The notes: a model not told the origin generated them from the letters alone. A stretch of DNA of 64,000 nucleotides from Endomychus coccineus (GCA_958510875.1 OY294069.1:158471111-158535110); one strand, 5' to 3'; shown: positions 31,224 to 42,955, counted from the first letter of the stretch. A program made the numbers and translations.

Positions 31224-32869
31224 CAGTGGCGGCTCGTGAACTTTTTAAGAGAGGAGGCTGGTTCTTGTAAAAATATACTCTATTCAGCCAATAAATTTAA
31301 CCTTTGCACAGCGACCGTACCAGCTACTTCAGTGACAAAATTAATTGTTGCCAAGCAAGAACCAACGTGGAGGTGTAGTGTTCCTCTTGGCAAAAAATTT
31401 TTTTGTTCGTTTTTTTTTTCTTTGGATATTTGATATTTTTAATTTTTTTTTTAATTTTTCATATTTTGTTTTTTTTTATTATTTTTATGAACTTTTTTTT
31501 ATATATTAACGGAATTCTACGGTCTTTAGTTTGCGAAAAATGCTCAATAATATTATCATAAAATGTATCATTTTGTTTTAAGTGTTTTACTAAATCTTTT
31601 TCAATAGATATCAAACTAACATTGTATAAACGATTTTGGCCCATTGTATTTCGCATGTAAGTTTTAATTCGTTTGAGAGTAGAAAATGATCTCTCCACCG
31701 ATGCCGACGTGACAGGAATGGTGACTGTCAAACAAAGTAGTTTATAAAACTGAGGTAAAACTTGTTGCAAATCATTGTCTATCATATATTTTATCATATC
31801 GGCGTGACTGTCGTACTGGCCTAAAATATCTTTATCCGAGTATATAACGCATAATTCATTGTGCAGCGTTATTTTATCAAAAAATTTATATTTTAGAACT
31901 AAGTTATCTAAAAGTGTATTGGGAAACTCTTTTGAAAAAGATTCGAAAAATCTTCTTTTCGTCAAGTCGAAAAACTTCAATTCATGTAAATCGGAAAATC
32001 GAATCTCAATTTGACCTTCAATAGTATCTAAAATTTCATAATAAAAGTTGTTTATAATGTAGTTTCTTGTCTACCAAATTATATGTTTTCCTCCTTTAAC
32101 AATATTCTGTTTACCGTTTAATTTAAACTTAATACTCGATGTAATATGTTCCTGCGATTTTTCATGTCTATCTATACCACGAGCTAAATTTTTCAAATCA
32201 TTATAACCCGAGTGTCCCCAACATGAAGTTGTATCAGATGTAAATAGCAAGCAATATAATTTATTGTGTATTTCGATTTTGAAACATACCTGTCATCGTC
32301 ACCACTAATCCTTTCAAATCCGGTAAAGGCCGTTTATTTTTAACAAAACACTTTTCTATCATATGTTAATCCATTAAATGGATTTTCTAAGAACCCAGCA
32401 ACTAAGTCACTCATCATTTTAACGTTCACCGATTAGATAAATTATAACTTAACTACTCAACCTTACTTCGCCTCGCGGTACAAAAACAAGAACTAATGGA
32501 ACACGACACGTGTCGCATTCTTCTAGCGGAAGGGCGGTAGCAAGTAAGAGTATTTCATTCGACCGACGATTCTGTACGAGAAGCTAGCCTCCATCGGGTG
32601 TTGCCATATTCGCTCTTTTACCCTATCTAGCAATTGAACTACTTGTAAAACGGCAACTGTGTTGACCACACGTATTTAGCGTTTGAGATATATAGAGAAT
32701 CTAGCCTCTGGCCACTGTTGCCGGATTAAAAATAACTACTGAGAACGGGGAATTAATTGTAAAATTTAAAGAATTATCAGAGAAACAGGAAATAAAATGA
32801 AGAATGATCATTAAGATAAATTGGTGAGGAGGCTGAGCCTCCTTAGCCTCCTTCGAGGAGCCGCCACTG
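31224..32869. mobile_element. hAT transposon, deletion derivative, nested
   Basis: Ends CAGTGGCGGCTCGTGAAC and, inverted, CAGTGGCGGCTCCTCGAAGG. The 8-bp target duplication CAAGACTG is at 31216-31223 and 32870-32877, as expected for hAT. Length is 1646 bp, too short for a full ZMYM1-like transposase. It interrupts the non-LTR reading frame at codon QDC. Confidence 0.95.
31459..32420 (-). pseudogene. hAT transposase, ZMYM1-like, internally deleted
   Basis: From the minus-strand 5' side: MMSDLVAGFLENPFNG, a TTF-type zinc-finger region (CWGHSGYNDLKNLARGIDRH then EKSQEHITSS), a large deletion, then the open C-terminal 173 codons (31980-31459) ending in the hAT dimerisation domain TIPVTSASVERSFSTLKRIK and YMRNTMGQNRL. 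The RNase H-like catalytic core is gone, so it cannot transpose itself, although the C-terminal part is still open. Confidence 0.85.
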
Positions 32870-33100
32870 CAAGACTGCACACTTACGGCTTACCAGGGAC
32901 TAATTACGGATATATATTCTCTCCCTCCGACAGCGATTGAATGGATAATGAACTTACCTGTTAGTTTGTGATAGATGTTTGTGGACTCGTTACTTACAAA
33001 TGCTTTACTTTTGCTTTTATTTTTTTCTATATACGTTCTTACACTTATTGTTGTGTGTTGTTGATGTTTTTAGTTAATTTTGTGTTTTTAAGATATAAGA

Positions 33101-34245
33101 TCATGCCATGTGTACTATTGCCATACGCTAATTAAGAAAAGGAAAAAAGATGTTTGGGGTTCCTTTTGAGCGATGAGAGCTGGGACTGAATGCTTATGTA
33201 AAGACATCACCTGAAATGTGTTGATATCGTTCCATGTCGTTCACGTATATCACTAATGGCAAAACGTCTCGTTAGATAGTTATATACACAATGAAGTTAT
33301 CTCCAAATATAACTAACCGTAAGTGTTTTAATGAACACTTCCACTAAGTAGCGATTCTAGGATTTTGACAAGGGGGGGGGGGGGGATGTGACCACTTATT
33401 AATGAATGAAGTGTTATTATCGTGCTCATAATACGTCGAAGTGGTGTGCTTTGAACCCCGATCTCATAATTCACTTCGGTGACTATGGCAGCTTATTTAT
33501 AATATAGTTACCATCGTCACATACTTTTAGTCACGACCATAGAGAAACATAATGAGAATTGTGACTTCAAAAGGTGAATATAGTTTTACAAATATCTAAG
33601 TGAGACATTGCCCATTTCTTACAATAATTGGCACGATCGAATATGAAACGCAGTACGACATACTTTTATAATGTGTCCTTATTGCACTCAAGGCTCACAA
33701 ACTAGGGAATCGTAGAAAGAGTTTTTAACTTTATAATATTATTTATTCACTGTTCATAGAGATACAAATCCTCCTGCGCATCCACCATTTTGTAGTGTCA
33801 AACTTTTTACTTCCATCACTATTAACATAATATACAGGTTCGGAAATTATTTATCTTGGGTATGGTGGCTTCATGAGAGCGTAAAGAATAGCTTGCTATA
33901 TGATAGAGAGAGCATTACAATTTCAGGCCGGTCAGCTCAGAACGTAGGACGTTAGTATCATACCAGCACCAGTCGGGCGAATGTGCGAGTAGCAGTTAAC
34001 GCCTCGGGTGGGGTAAGGGGAGGGGCGCATAGCAGTGCGTCTCTCTTGTTTATGTGGTATTATCATATCATTGCGTTCCTTGTTGCATGTGTAGATTTGT
34101 CTATACCCCAGAAGAATTATTTCCGATACTGTATAGTGTAATGGATGTATTATGTATTGTAATCGGCCCTAAAAAAATTCCAGATTTTCTGAATGAATCT
34201 ACACTATTTTTAACATAAGGTTCTTCAGATTTTCAAATGGAAGTA
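33101..34245. other. No gene seen; G14 run
   Basis: A run of 14 G at 33372-33385 and a GC-richer patch at 33920-34050. No coding feature recognised. Confidence 0.5.
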
Positions 34246-34359
34246 TATGGGGTGCGACAAAATATACCCAGCCATGGAATATTGTTTTAATTGTGTTATT
34301 TCTTTGACAACTGTCGAAAGTAAAGTTTTATATCAAAGTATAAAGATACAGAATTTTGT

Positions 34360-35410
34360 TATGGAACGTTATTCGCCTCAAGAACTCGCAGAAATTGTTA
34401 AATTGTATTTCCCATACTTTTCTTCTACCATTTTAACTCAACGCGCTTTTAGGAAAGCGTATCCCAGTCGAAGACCTCCACACGGGTAACAGTTCATCGT
34501 TCAACAAACGCACTTATACAGAATGGCACACTAAGTGATGTAAAGCATACTGGAAGGCCTCGTTCTGGTACTTCAAACGAAAATATTGAGCTCCTTCTGG
34601 TTGACGTACAGGCAGAACTAACAACTTCCACAAAAAGAAGTGCGGTGCTATCAGCGTTGTTTGAGCAGACTTCAATAATAATTTTGAACTTAGACTTGCG
34701 TATGTATTCATACAAAATTCAAACTGTGTTCAAATTACGACCAACTGATATTCAAAGACGTTTACAATACGCACAAATCGTTACGAACTTAGTGGAAGAA
34801 GAACCCAATTTTTTGCAAAATTTGATAATGAGCGATTAGCAAATTTTTACATTCCTGGTCGTGTTAACAAGCAAAATTATCGTTTTTGGAGAATGGAGAA
34901 CCCATGTTTTCTTCAAGAGAATGTGCAGCTTGATCAAAAAGTCGTTGTTGGTTGCGCATTGTGCTCCGAACGAATCATTGGACCCTTCTTTTTTGAAGAT
35001 GCCAGGGACAATGATACTGTTAATGAAGAACGGTATCGTACAATGTTACGTGAATTCCTGCAACTACAGTTGGAAGAACTTGGCAAGGAAAACTTCTAGT
35101 TCCAGCAGGAGGGAGCTACATGCGCGTGATATGCTCTTCTTAGAGACATTTTCTGTCAGGCTGCTCTCAAAAAATGGAGATGTTGAGACACCTACTCATT
35201 CCTCTGATTTGACGGCACCAGACTTTTTCTAATCGAGATACTTGAAAAATAAGGTCTACATGAAGCGCCCATAAACGTTAGAACACTTAAAGGCAAATAT
35301 TCCTTAAGAAATTGCGAAAATTCCAGTTGAAATATTGCGCAAAGTTATGCTACATGCTTAAAATAGAGTTGGTCATTGTTTGGCATGTCATGGTGGTCAT
35401 TTACTTGATG
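34360..35410 (+). pseudogene. DD41D-like transposase, heavily frameshifted
   Basis: MERYSPQELAEIVKLYF (helix-turn-helix start), RAFRKAYPSR, a GRPRSG-type linker, YKIQTVFKLRPTDIQRR, then EEEPNFLQNLIMSD holding the first Asp. ENPCFLQENVQLDQKVVVGC, SERIIGPFFFEDA and RYRTMLREFLQLQLEELG follow. The second Asp region (FQQEGATCA) has Glu for Asp, and the third reads DLTAPDFF. There are at least six frameshifts, so it is an old copy, more decayed than the element at 14523-15853. Confidence 0.85.
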
Positions 35411-35486
35411 TAATTTAACATATTTTGATAATTTTCATGTAAAAAAAAAAGTCTTGCGCTCAATTTTTTTTAGTTAAGAAAACTTG

Positions 35487-35712
35487 AAAAATCTTGTCTT
35501 CCGGATGGATTCCGCGTCACAATAGCTCGACGTGATGCCGACGTTTCGCCAACCATTACAGGTGGCATCTTCAGAGCAGGCTTGAGGCTTGAACTGGAAA
35601 GTTTCAGTTCAAGCCTCAAACGTCGTCATCACGTCGAGCTATTGTGACGCGGAATCCATCCGGAAGACAAGATTTTTCAAGATTAGCTGTCCGCGGAAGT
35701 CTACTATCCAAG
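35487..35712. mobile_element. Palindromic PLE family B insertion with 14-bp target duplication
   Basis: GTTAAGAAAACTTG occurs at 35473-35486 and 35713-35726. Between them, two PLE-B 3' ends face head to head: AATCTTGTCTTCCGGATGGA and its inverse TCCATCCGGAAGACAAGATT. The right arm extends about 35 bases further, through TTAGCTGTCCGCGGAAG to ATCCAAG, the tail also seen at 17900. The right arm lacks most of the ribozyme stem present in the left arm (GCCTCAAACGTCGTCATCAC joins across a deletion). No coding part. Confidence 0.9.
35540..35574 (-). ncRNA. Hammerhead-like motif, PLE family B
   Basis: Minus strand CTGAAGA, GCCACC-TGTAAT-GGTTGGC, GAAAC, GTC, all core letters present, in the left arm of the nested palindrome only. 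Confidence 0.6.
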
Positions 35713-35751
35713 GTTAAGAAAACTTGGCTAGGTACATTTTGCCGCACCCTA

Positions 35752-36135
35752 TATATAGTATTTCATTGAACCATAATGACAACCGTATTTTACTTGTTCA
35801 CGTATAGGTATTTAATCTGCAGAAGTGTTCGAAATTCTAATTTTTAAGATTCAAGTGTCATACATGTGAAGTCATAGTCTATTTTATGTTTTTACTCTGT
35901 AAAAATTTTCGATAGTTCATGGGAAATCAAGTATCAGTATAAAACAAGTTATATTATACTATGAATAACGTCGAAAGTCAACCAGACAGGAGGTGTCAGT
36001 ATAAAACATAGAGTTGTAAAATACATCATGTGGACCATTTGGATTAAATTTCAATGTATAATTTAACGTCTTTCATGAGCGGTTTCTAAATCAGTTCCAA
36101 TTTATTTGCTATTCCCACAATCATCCACATTTCCT
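35752..36135. other. No gene seen
   Basis: AT-rich, featureless. Confidence 0.5.
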
Positions 36136-36139
36136 CCTC

Positions 36140-36640
36140 AGGAGTGTCCAAAAGCAATTTTACTAACAAAATTGAGGTGATCACGTCACGTGATTGACAT
36201 TGACTTTTTGTGATTCGGCATCGTGAGAGACGATAAACTTATCAATTTTCTCTTCCAGATGTTTTATGTATTCAGTTTGATCACTGATTAATTGTTTTAA
36301 TTCTGAATTCTGAATTAATTTCGTATCTAATGTTACTCGTAATTTGTTCAATTAATATTGTTAAATTATAGTTGAGAGATGTATTACATACTTGAGTCGT
36401 ATTATCCTTTATGGCTGAGTAGTTGACATCTTTACTTGTTGTGATAAAAACTGCATCATTACACTTAGAACATTGCCAACTTTTTTTATTTTCACGTTTA
36501 TGAAAATTGTCAATACTTATATTAGCACATGATATATGCATCGTTTTATTACACTTACTACACAGAATTTGGTCATCATAGCGACTTAATTTAATATCAC
36601 AAATCGAGCACGATAAACCGCGTGCATTCTCTACAGGAGC
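36140..36640 (-). pseudogene. Non-LTR ORF1-type protein with PHD finger and coiled coil
   Basis: Minus strand, best start MAPVENARGLSC at 36643. A C4HC3 zinc finger follows: CSIC, 13 residues, CSKC, HISC, and after a 19-residue gap CSKC. After a linker, LNYNLTILIEQITSNIRY and, past a frameshift, LKQLISDQTEYIKHLEEKID form a probable coiled coil. PHD fingers and coiled coils are typical of ORF1 proteins of some CR1/Jockey elements, which bind the element RNA. A host PHD protein is less likely because the frame is broken and fused at its start to a reverse transcriptase fragment. Confidence 0.65.
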
Positions 36641-36900
36641 CATCCTACTGATGATGTCAGGTACAACTATTCCTAGGAAGTCTTCCATAACAATGCTCGG
36701 GATCACCACCAACAGCACCGTCTCATGGGACGGTCATGTGAGGTCCATCGAGAAAACCGCTTCACAAAAACTTGGTTTTCTATTTCGTGCCAAGAGCTAT
36801 TTTACATTACAGCAGCTCTTCATAATCTGCAAAACACAGATTCAACCTGTCCTGGAGTACGAGTTCATTGAGCTCTCCAGAACATCGTAGAAAGGTGAGA
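36641..36900 (+). pseudogene. Non-LTR reverse transcriptase thumb fragment
   Basis: SSITMLGITTNSTVSWDGHV, then TASQKLGFLFRAKSYFTLQQ and PVLEYEFIELSRTS: the C-terminal part of the 12745-13680 family, cut at both ends. Opposite in direction to the adjoining ORF1 fragment. Confidence 0.75.
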
Positions 36901-36904
36901 GATC

Positions 36905-37130
36905 TCTCCCTGGAGAGAGTTTTTTGGGAAAAATAACAGCGGAATCGTGATCAACGATCCGAAAAACCTATTAGAAGTCATTTTTGCAACAAAATTATGA
37001 ATTATATATTATATATAAATTTTCCAAATTTCCCATCTGGAGGGAGTTTTCCGAGAAAACTAACTGCGGAATCGTGATCAGCGACCCAAAAAACATACTG
37101 GGGGTCATTTTTGGCTCTTAATTCTTTGAT
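36905..37130 (+). repeat. Two-copy tandem repeat, 127-bp period
   Basis: GGAATCGTGATCA at 36941 and 37068. Each unit has a GGAGRGAGTTTT start and a GGTCATTTTTG-like end. Shares its core phrase with the arms of the inverted repeat at 19560-20585. Confidence 0.75.
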
Positions 37131-38560
37131 TTTCTAAACTTTTGGATTGTTTTTATAAGAATGCGCCTCTGAGGGGTTGAAACCCCGTTTTGTGGGAAGA
37201 AAGGTCAATCCCCGTGGTCTTCACAGTCATGAATAATCTATGGGGTATTAGGAACAAAATGCAAAAAAAAATTGAAATTCTAGCTTACTATATATATTTT
37301 TTTTCTGGTTCGTCGCTTGGACTATTAGTATTATTGCCGAAGAAGAAAACAGCAATAACGCCGCTGACTATTCAGTTAACATGACAGATAAATAAAGAGG
37401 GGGAAGTGACAAAGAGAATGACTTTTCAGGTAGAGTTCAGTCTATGTTTAATGATTGTACAAACTGCAACATAACTGTAAATATACAAAAATAGTTAAAA
37501 TAAACGTTCCATATGTGTAATAATATATTCAATAAATGTTCTCAATGTGAGTTGTTTGTTTACGTGTATTCATTCACTGTCTAAAATATATATAAAAAAC
37601 CGGTAGAGACCGATTTTGACGGTCTAGGTCGGCGAAAATTTTCCAGGACCGTTTTCGGCTGCTCAGCAACGGAGTAAAATACTAGATTATCGTATTTTGG
37701 GGTCTAAAGTTGCTCAGAGAAAGTAGGTATTCGTGAGCGATTTCAGGAAAAATACATTTCAATGTATACTAACCCGAAAAATGTTACCTTAACTAAAACA
37801 GAACTGCCCTGTTCTTATCCACCGTAATTTCACCACCGACAGAGCGTATCTAAATTCACGACTTATGTTGAACAAACAACAATTTATTATTCATGTTTTA
37901 ATAACCTGCTTGAAGCCGTGGAAGAATAATGAGAGAGGATTATAAGAAACTCATCTCCGATGATATGAAACTATAGTTACAAATTTAGAACTCAACAACG
38001 CAGGTCATAGCTTTGTCGATCGTGGTACCTAGCCGGTTTTGAACTTTTCACATTTGACCTTCTCCCTCATATCCCGAATTTGCCCTTGTATCAGCTAAAT
38101 ACGGCATAGTGCAAAGTTGTTTGATATTGGCATCGCTTGTCCATTAATAAGCAATATTGGCTGTATCATTCCATCATCGGATTATTATCCAATACGTTAG
38201 TTAATGGATGGATGCTCGAGTCGTTGAACTGATTTACTATTGGTTAGTTGGTCTTTGATAATATCTAGTTGGAACTAAATCAGGTTGAGTACTGTTCAAG
38301 TGGATGTATTGTACATAATCGATTACAAAAAAAGACCAATGAGATCTCAATTATTAATCGAGGAAATAAAGCCAAAAAAGTCGAGGAAAAAAGAGGCTGA
38401 ACCGAATTTGACGCGTTTTAAAAAGAATGTTATGAGTTTGTTCTTTGTTTACATGCATTTTAGCATTACTACAGAGAAAAAATGCATCTTTTTGAATGCA
38501 CTTTCAGGAGCTAAGATTCAATGTTAAAAAGAAGTGGCCAAATATAGCCGGAATAAGCCC
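37131..38560. other. No gene seen
   Basis: No domain recognised. A frame at 38285-38527 rich in Lys (RPMRSQLLIEEIKPKKSRKK) is short and has no support. Confidence 0.5.
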
Positions 38561-38570
38561 CAATTTCTTA

Positions 38571-39125
38571 CTGGAGGGGTTTTTGGGATCGCTGTTCACG
38601 GTTCGGAATTGAAGCAACGACGCACATGGGGGCCAGGATATTCTGGTACCCAAGTTGTCACCAGGAAATTTGTGAAAATATCTTCTACAATGGAGTGAAA
38701 CTTGTTAGGGAGGTTCTCTTGAGGTTGCCCATGATGATCATGACCCTCAATAGTCACCTGATGATCAGGATACCCTGAATACCAAGATCACCTCCGGGGA
38801 CTGTTTAATGATGACTTATATGCATAGAAACGCAACCAAAATCGTCTCTCAGGGAGTTTTGGGGCCGATGATCACGATAACAGTAACAGATTCAAACTAT
38901 ACCACACCTGGGGTTCAGGGCATCCTGGTACTAACATCGTCTGTAGGGACTTTGTGAAATTATCTTTTGGAATGGGTAGAAACTTGTGAGGGAGGTTTTT
39001 TGAGGTTGCCGGTTGTGACCATGATCCTCAAAAGCCACCAAGTGGTCAGGATACCCTGATGACCTAGGTCATCTCCAGGAATAATTTTTTAATATGCTCT
39101 GAATTCAACCAAACCTACAATGAAA
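38571..39125 (+). repeat. Two-copy tandem repeat, about 276-bp period
   Basis: Units start near 38575 and 38855. Shared phrases are CAGGATACCCTGA, TTGAGGTTGCC, GAAACTTGTKAGGGAGGTT and GGAATRGGT-type stretches. No coding frame persists through both. Confidence 0.8.
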
Positions 39126-39269
39126 TTGTTTTAATTTCCTACTTTGTATTGCTTTTATGTCTCTGATTATTTGTTTCTCATTACTAACACAAAATGCGAA
39201 CAAATAGCAAAAACAATCCTCGTAAGAAAAGCTATATTCGTTTAGTATAGCTTCGGTTTTCTGAGAAAT

Positions 39270-39875
39270 GAAACGAGAAATGATTTATTTGGTCAAAACT
39301 TCTTTTATTTCTCAACATAATCTCCTTGTGACCTGATACACTTCGTCCAACGTTTTTCTAATTTTTCGATCCCTTCCAAATAATACGATGCTAATCGCAG
39401 GGGGAGAGGGGGGGGCAAATCTAGGGAATATGGTGGATGCAGAACCAATTCGTAGCGCAATTCATGCAATTTTGCCATTCCGACTGCGGACTTGTGCGCC
39501 GGTGTGTTGTCCTGGAGCTTCAGCTTCAAATCGGCGTCGAATTGATCCAACAGCTATGCATAACATACGCGGGGGATCGTTTTGTAATTCTCAAGGGAAT
39601 CGATATGAACGATACCGTATCATCCCAAAAACTGTCGCATGGCTTTGTTGGCCGATAAACTCAATTTCGCTTTTTTCGGCTTCGAGTCGCCAGAAAAAGT
39701 CCACTGTGTTGACTTTTTTTTTGTCTCTGGTATATTGTGATGGATCCATGTTCAGCTCGCCGATTGTTCAATATCATACCATGAGTTTTATCGACGATTT
39801 CTGGCGTTGTTACCTCAATTGGACGACCAGAACAATATTGTGTTTTATTTTTCAAGGACTTTTCACCTTGCCCTC
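39270..39875 (-). mobile_element. mariner, internally deleted
   Basis: The 5' end is at 39875 (minus strand CGAGGGCAAGGTGAAAAGTC). The N-terminal part survives as RPIEVTTPEIVDKTHGMI, then a large deletion up to MDQFDADLKLKLQDNTPAHK (second Asp), SAVGMAKLHELRYELVLHPP and YYLEGIEKLEKRW. The first Asp region is missing and the 3' inverted repeat cannot be found. Confidence 0.8.
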
Positions 39876-39879
39876 GGTG

Positions 39880-42800
39880 TATAGTCGCCCATTCTATATA
39901 TACGAAAGACTAACAACAACAACAATCTACCTTTCACCCAATACTATATAGATATCTTACGTTGAATATAGAATGAGTCGATAACGTCTGTGTAACAGCT
40001 TCCATGTAGACATACATTCTATAATACCCCTGAAGTATATTCTAGATAAAACGTTCATTTACGAAAATAATTTGCTTAAACGGCGAGCGAGCTATCAATC
40101 AATGGATTCAAGTGCATCATATTTACAGAAGCTGAAATAGTCACACAGTTTGATTTAGTTGAACGGCTATCGAATAGGGGAGAGACAAAAGATGTCGCAA
40201 TTAAAGATACGGTCTTGAAAGCTTCGACTGATGACAAATTAGAGCGATATAGGGTAAGAAAAACGGATTCTATAGATGTCCAATTGAAAAGCTTTCATTA
40301 ATGCAGAAGCGTAGGATATTTAATGGTATTTTGATCTGTCATTAATGACTTAATGGAATTTCTTTGTTTCAGATTCAAGTATGAATTTCATGGCAAATCA
40401 ATATGTAAATGGTTCAAACCTTTTAGATCATCTACATGTTAGTAACTTCTGTTACATACTTAATGAAGGGAAAATTTGCATATAACGATGTTTTTCGTCT
40501 ATGAGAATCACTTTTAACACTGTTTCCAAATCGCCTTCCTTTATAGGGTATAAAATTGACAACTTGTTCCGAAGTAATTTTATTTTTGATATCTTGATGT
40601 TTTGATATAATGACATTTGTCTCATAAAATCCCCAGTCTTTCCCGAACTCCCTGCCAAAATAGGTACATATAATATTTTAGGCCTACATCTATCTCTCTC
40701 TATAGCTGTTTCGTTAGGCTCACGGTGTCGATTTGTAACGTGTAAATTTCACTCAACGGCTTAGAAATGGCCGCTGTAGTACTATCGGTTAACACCTGTA
40801 ACGTCAGCTATGCTAGACCGTATATTTTAAGGGTCATGGTTGTTCGGTGTCAGATCCGTAGTTACCGCTTCTATTTCGAGATTATTCTGTGAGACAACGA
40901 GACGCCGGAAAGAAAGAGAAAATGGTGTTACTTCTGGTCAATCATTCAAGCGGGAAGTGCGTTGCTAGGTTATTTCAACAGGGAGGTGATACCAAGCTTG
41001 TGTTTGGAACCAAATTCTGGGAATATTCTTCCGTTGAAAGTAAAGGCATCAATTACCAATTTGGATCGGAATAATTGGAATTATTTGAGTAATTAATGCA
41101 CCTCAGGGGATTAAAACTTAGTTTCAACGTGACTGGTTGTGAACGGAAGTAAAGTTTGTCTTATTGGAAGGAAAACCCTATCGTGATAGAGGTAAATATT
41201 TTTGTAATTCCATTTGATTTATTCACTGACTTCAGGAATTAATTTGCCTTCATAGGTGGTATCTGACAGGACATAGGTCAGTCCTAATTTCTTCAACAAT
41301 TGTTATGTATTTTGTTCATGTCTGTCTTCTGAGGACAATGGAATAATAGAGGTTTGAACATTCCGTGATTTCAGAGTTCCTTTTTTCTATTGAGATTGGC
41401 TTGAATCTGCTGTGGAAAAATTACTTTAGGAGTCGCTGATTTACTTGTGATGTACAATCGTGGGACTGTATTATAACTGTGTCAGGAGCCCCCTACATCA
41501 AGTAGAAGTATTAATCCATAACCGAGCAAGTACAACACCTTATCCAGCTCTCACCAGGTCAGGCTACCGATTTTGGTTTTATGTAACAATTGAAATAATC
41601 ATTGAGTATTTGTCTATTGAGTAAATTCAACAGTTGACTTGATTTAATGTTTTAAGCAATGACCTTCATCCATATTTTCAATTCATTCGCTTCATATCTC
41701 AATAATATAAGTTCTGTCATAAACTGTATCAATATTGGTATTTCAATTATTAGTAAATTACAATCATTCTGGGTACAGGTCTTTTATTTTTTTCTTTCAG
41801 GGTAATTTAACCTGGGGACTTGAGTATTTGTATCCCCTAATTATATACATAATTGATTGGTTGGTTAAAATACTCTGGCGCCCGAATTCTTAACATCTAA
41901 GATTATAACTCACGACCGTCTTCACTGTAGCTGTCGGCAACCAAGTGATAAAATAGAGCTTTTAGTTTATCCTTAAGTGAGAGTAAATTGTAACCCTTAC
42001 AACTTCTAATATCGACTATCACTACCGCGCCCCGTGAGGTGTCCTATAAAAGTTTCACTTCAATAACTTACAATTTTGATATGATACATAATAACTAGTG
42101 TCAGCTCCGTCTCGATCAGCATTTCTATAACACGAAAAAAAACTTACTCCACTTATTTGCATACAATAGGTTGAAGACTGCGGATAAAATGATAAGTTCG
42201 AAATGAACTGTAGATAAATGAAGTAACATCCTCTAGTCATCTAAAGATGTCGTATCTAGTACGTTTGAGTTAACGATCCTTTGTCGCTCAGTGTAAGCTG
42301 ACGAATCATTAGGATAACGTACAAAATATGGAATGAGCTTTTAAAAGAGAAATCTTCAGAACTTTTAATAATTTAAGTGAGAACACTGGTGTCACTTTAT
42401 CATATTGGAAATGGAAGGAATTGCATTACACCAGGGTCACTGCGTTCTTAATATTCTCACATTGTGTTAAAATGAAAAAATATAAAACAAGAACCAACTT
42501 TTCCAATATTGTGATGAGAAACGTTTTACTGGGAAGCTTTGGAGAATATTTCCTTTATATACTCGTATTTATAAACAAGTTAAGCTGCGATTCCTTTCAA
42601 ATGTAAGAGCTGCTCTCAGAAAATTTAACAGGCTTATATAAAAAAACATTCTCTCTGTGCTTCATTTGAATATAGAGTAGGAAATGGAGCTTGGTTTACA
42701 TAGAGAATTTTATCTCTTCGCAGATTCAACCACGTTAAATACCTTTCAACAACTTAATTAACGTACAATTATATTACCGTGCTTCGAAATAAAAGAAAAC

Positions 42801-42935
42801 CTTACTAGTAAGTTCATCAAATGAAATTATCAACACAGAACACAGATGTTTATTCCAGATGCATATAACAAAATGGAATATGGACCTTCAAAAAAGAAAG
42901 AGTTCATATCTAAATTGTCCATTCTTTTCGATTCA
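39880..42935. other. Long gene-poor stretch
   Basis: About 3 kb, AT-rich. I find no recognisable protein, RNA gene or repeat ends. A minus-strand frame at 40452-40658 following a TTTTGGCAG acceptor-like site is open but has no known motif. It could hold introns or regulatory DNA of a gene outside the window. Confidence 0.5.
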
Positions 42936-42937
42936 TG

Positions 42938-42955
42938 TACGAGAGCAAGGTGAAG
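42938..42955 (+). repeat. Solo mariner end
   Basis: TACGAGAGCAAGGTGAAG differs at two positions from the mariner left end at 1701. No transposase sequence follows, so it is a remnant or chance match. Confidence 0.45.

Larger units (their letters stand above)
30290..33100 (+). pseudogene. Non-LTR reverse transcriptase C-terminal half, split by a hAT element
   Basis: Coding parts are 30290-31223 and 32870-32974. Upstream: DLAIAVKLKSRDTAERILEN and WRLVPSPSKIECSFFHLNN, PKYLGITLDRS (thumb). The 191-codon open stretch from 30664 has AAEYGAPVWMSSHHVSKVDV, SMRIITGCTKSTPTYWLLTL, RLKSRHPPIKTAQALYES and the final zinc-binding part CECGATYQTIKHIYQDC. Removing the hAT and one 8-bp duplication joins HIYQDC to TLTAYQGLITDIYSLPP and AIEWIMNLPV, the family's normal end. 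So the long frame was cut by the hAT, not by decay. Confidence 0.85.
34248..35751 (+). mobile_element. Tc1/mariner-group transposon, second DD41D-like family
   Basis: Ends TGGGGTGCGACAAAATATAC and, inverted, AGGGTGCGGCAAAATGTACC, with TA at both flanks. Contains a transposase remnant and a nested palindromic PLE-B insertion (35487-35712). Confidence 0.85.

Noticed and set aside
40452..40658. Minus-strand open frame after a TTTTGGCAG acceptor-like site, as a host exon
   Set aside because: About 68 codons with no recognisable domain and no second supporting signal. An open frame of this length is expected by chance here.
42055..42240. Short frames in the 40-43 kb gene-poor region as genes
   Set aside because: All are near 60 codons, lack motifs and start at non-ATG codons in several cases.
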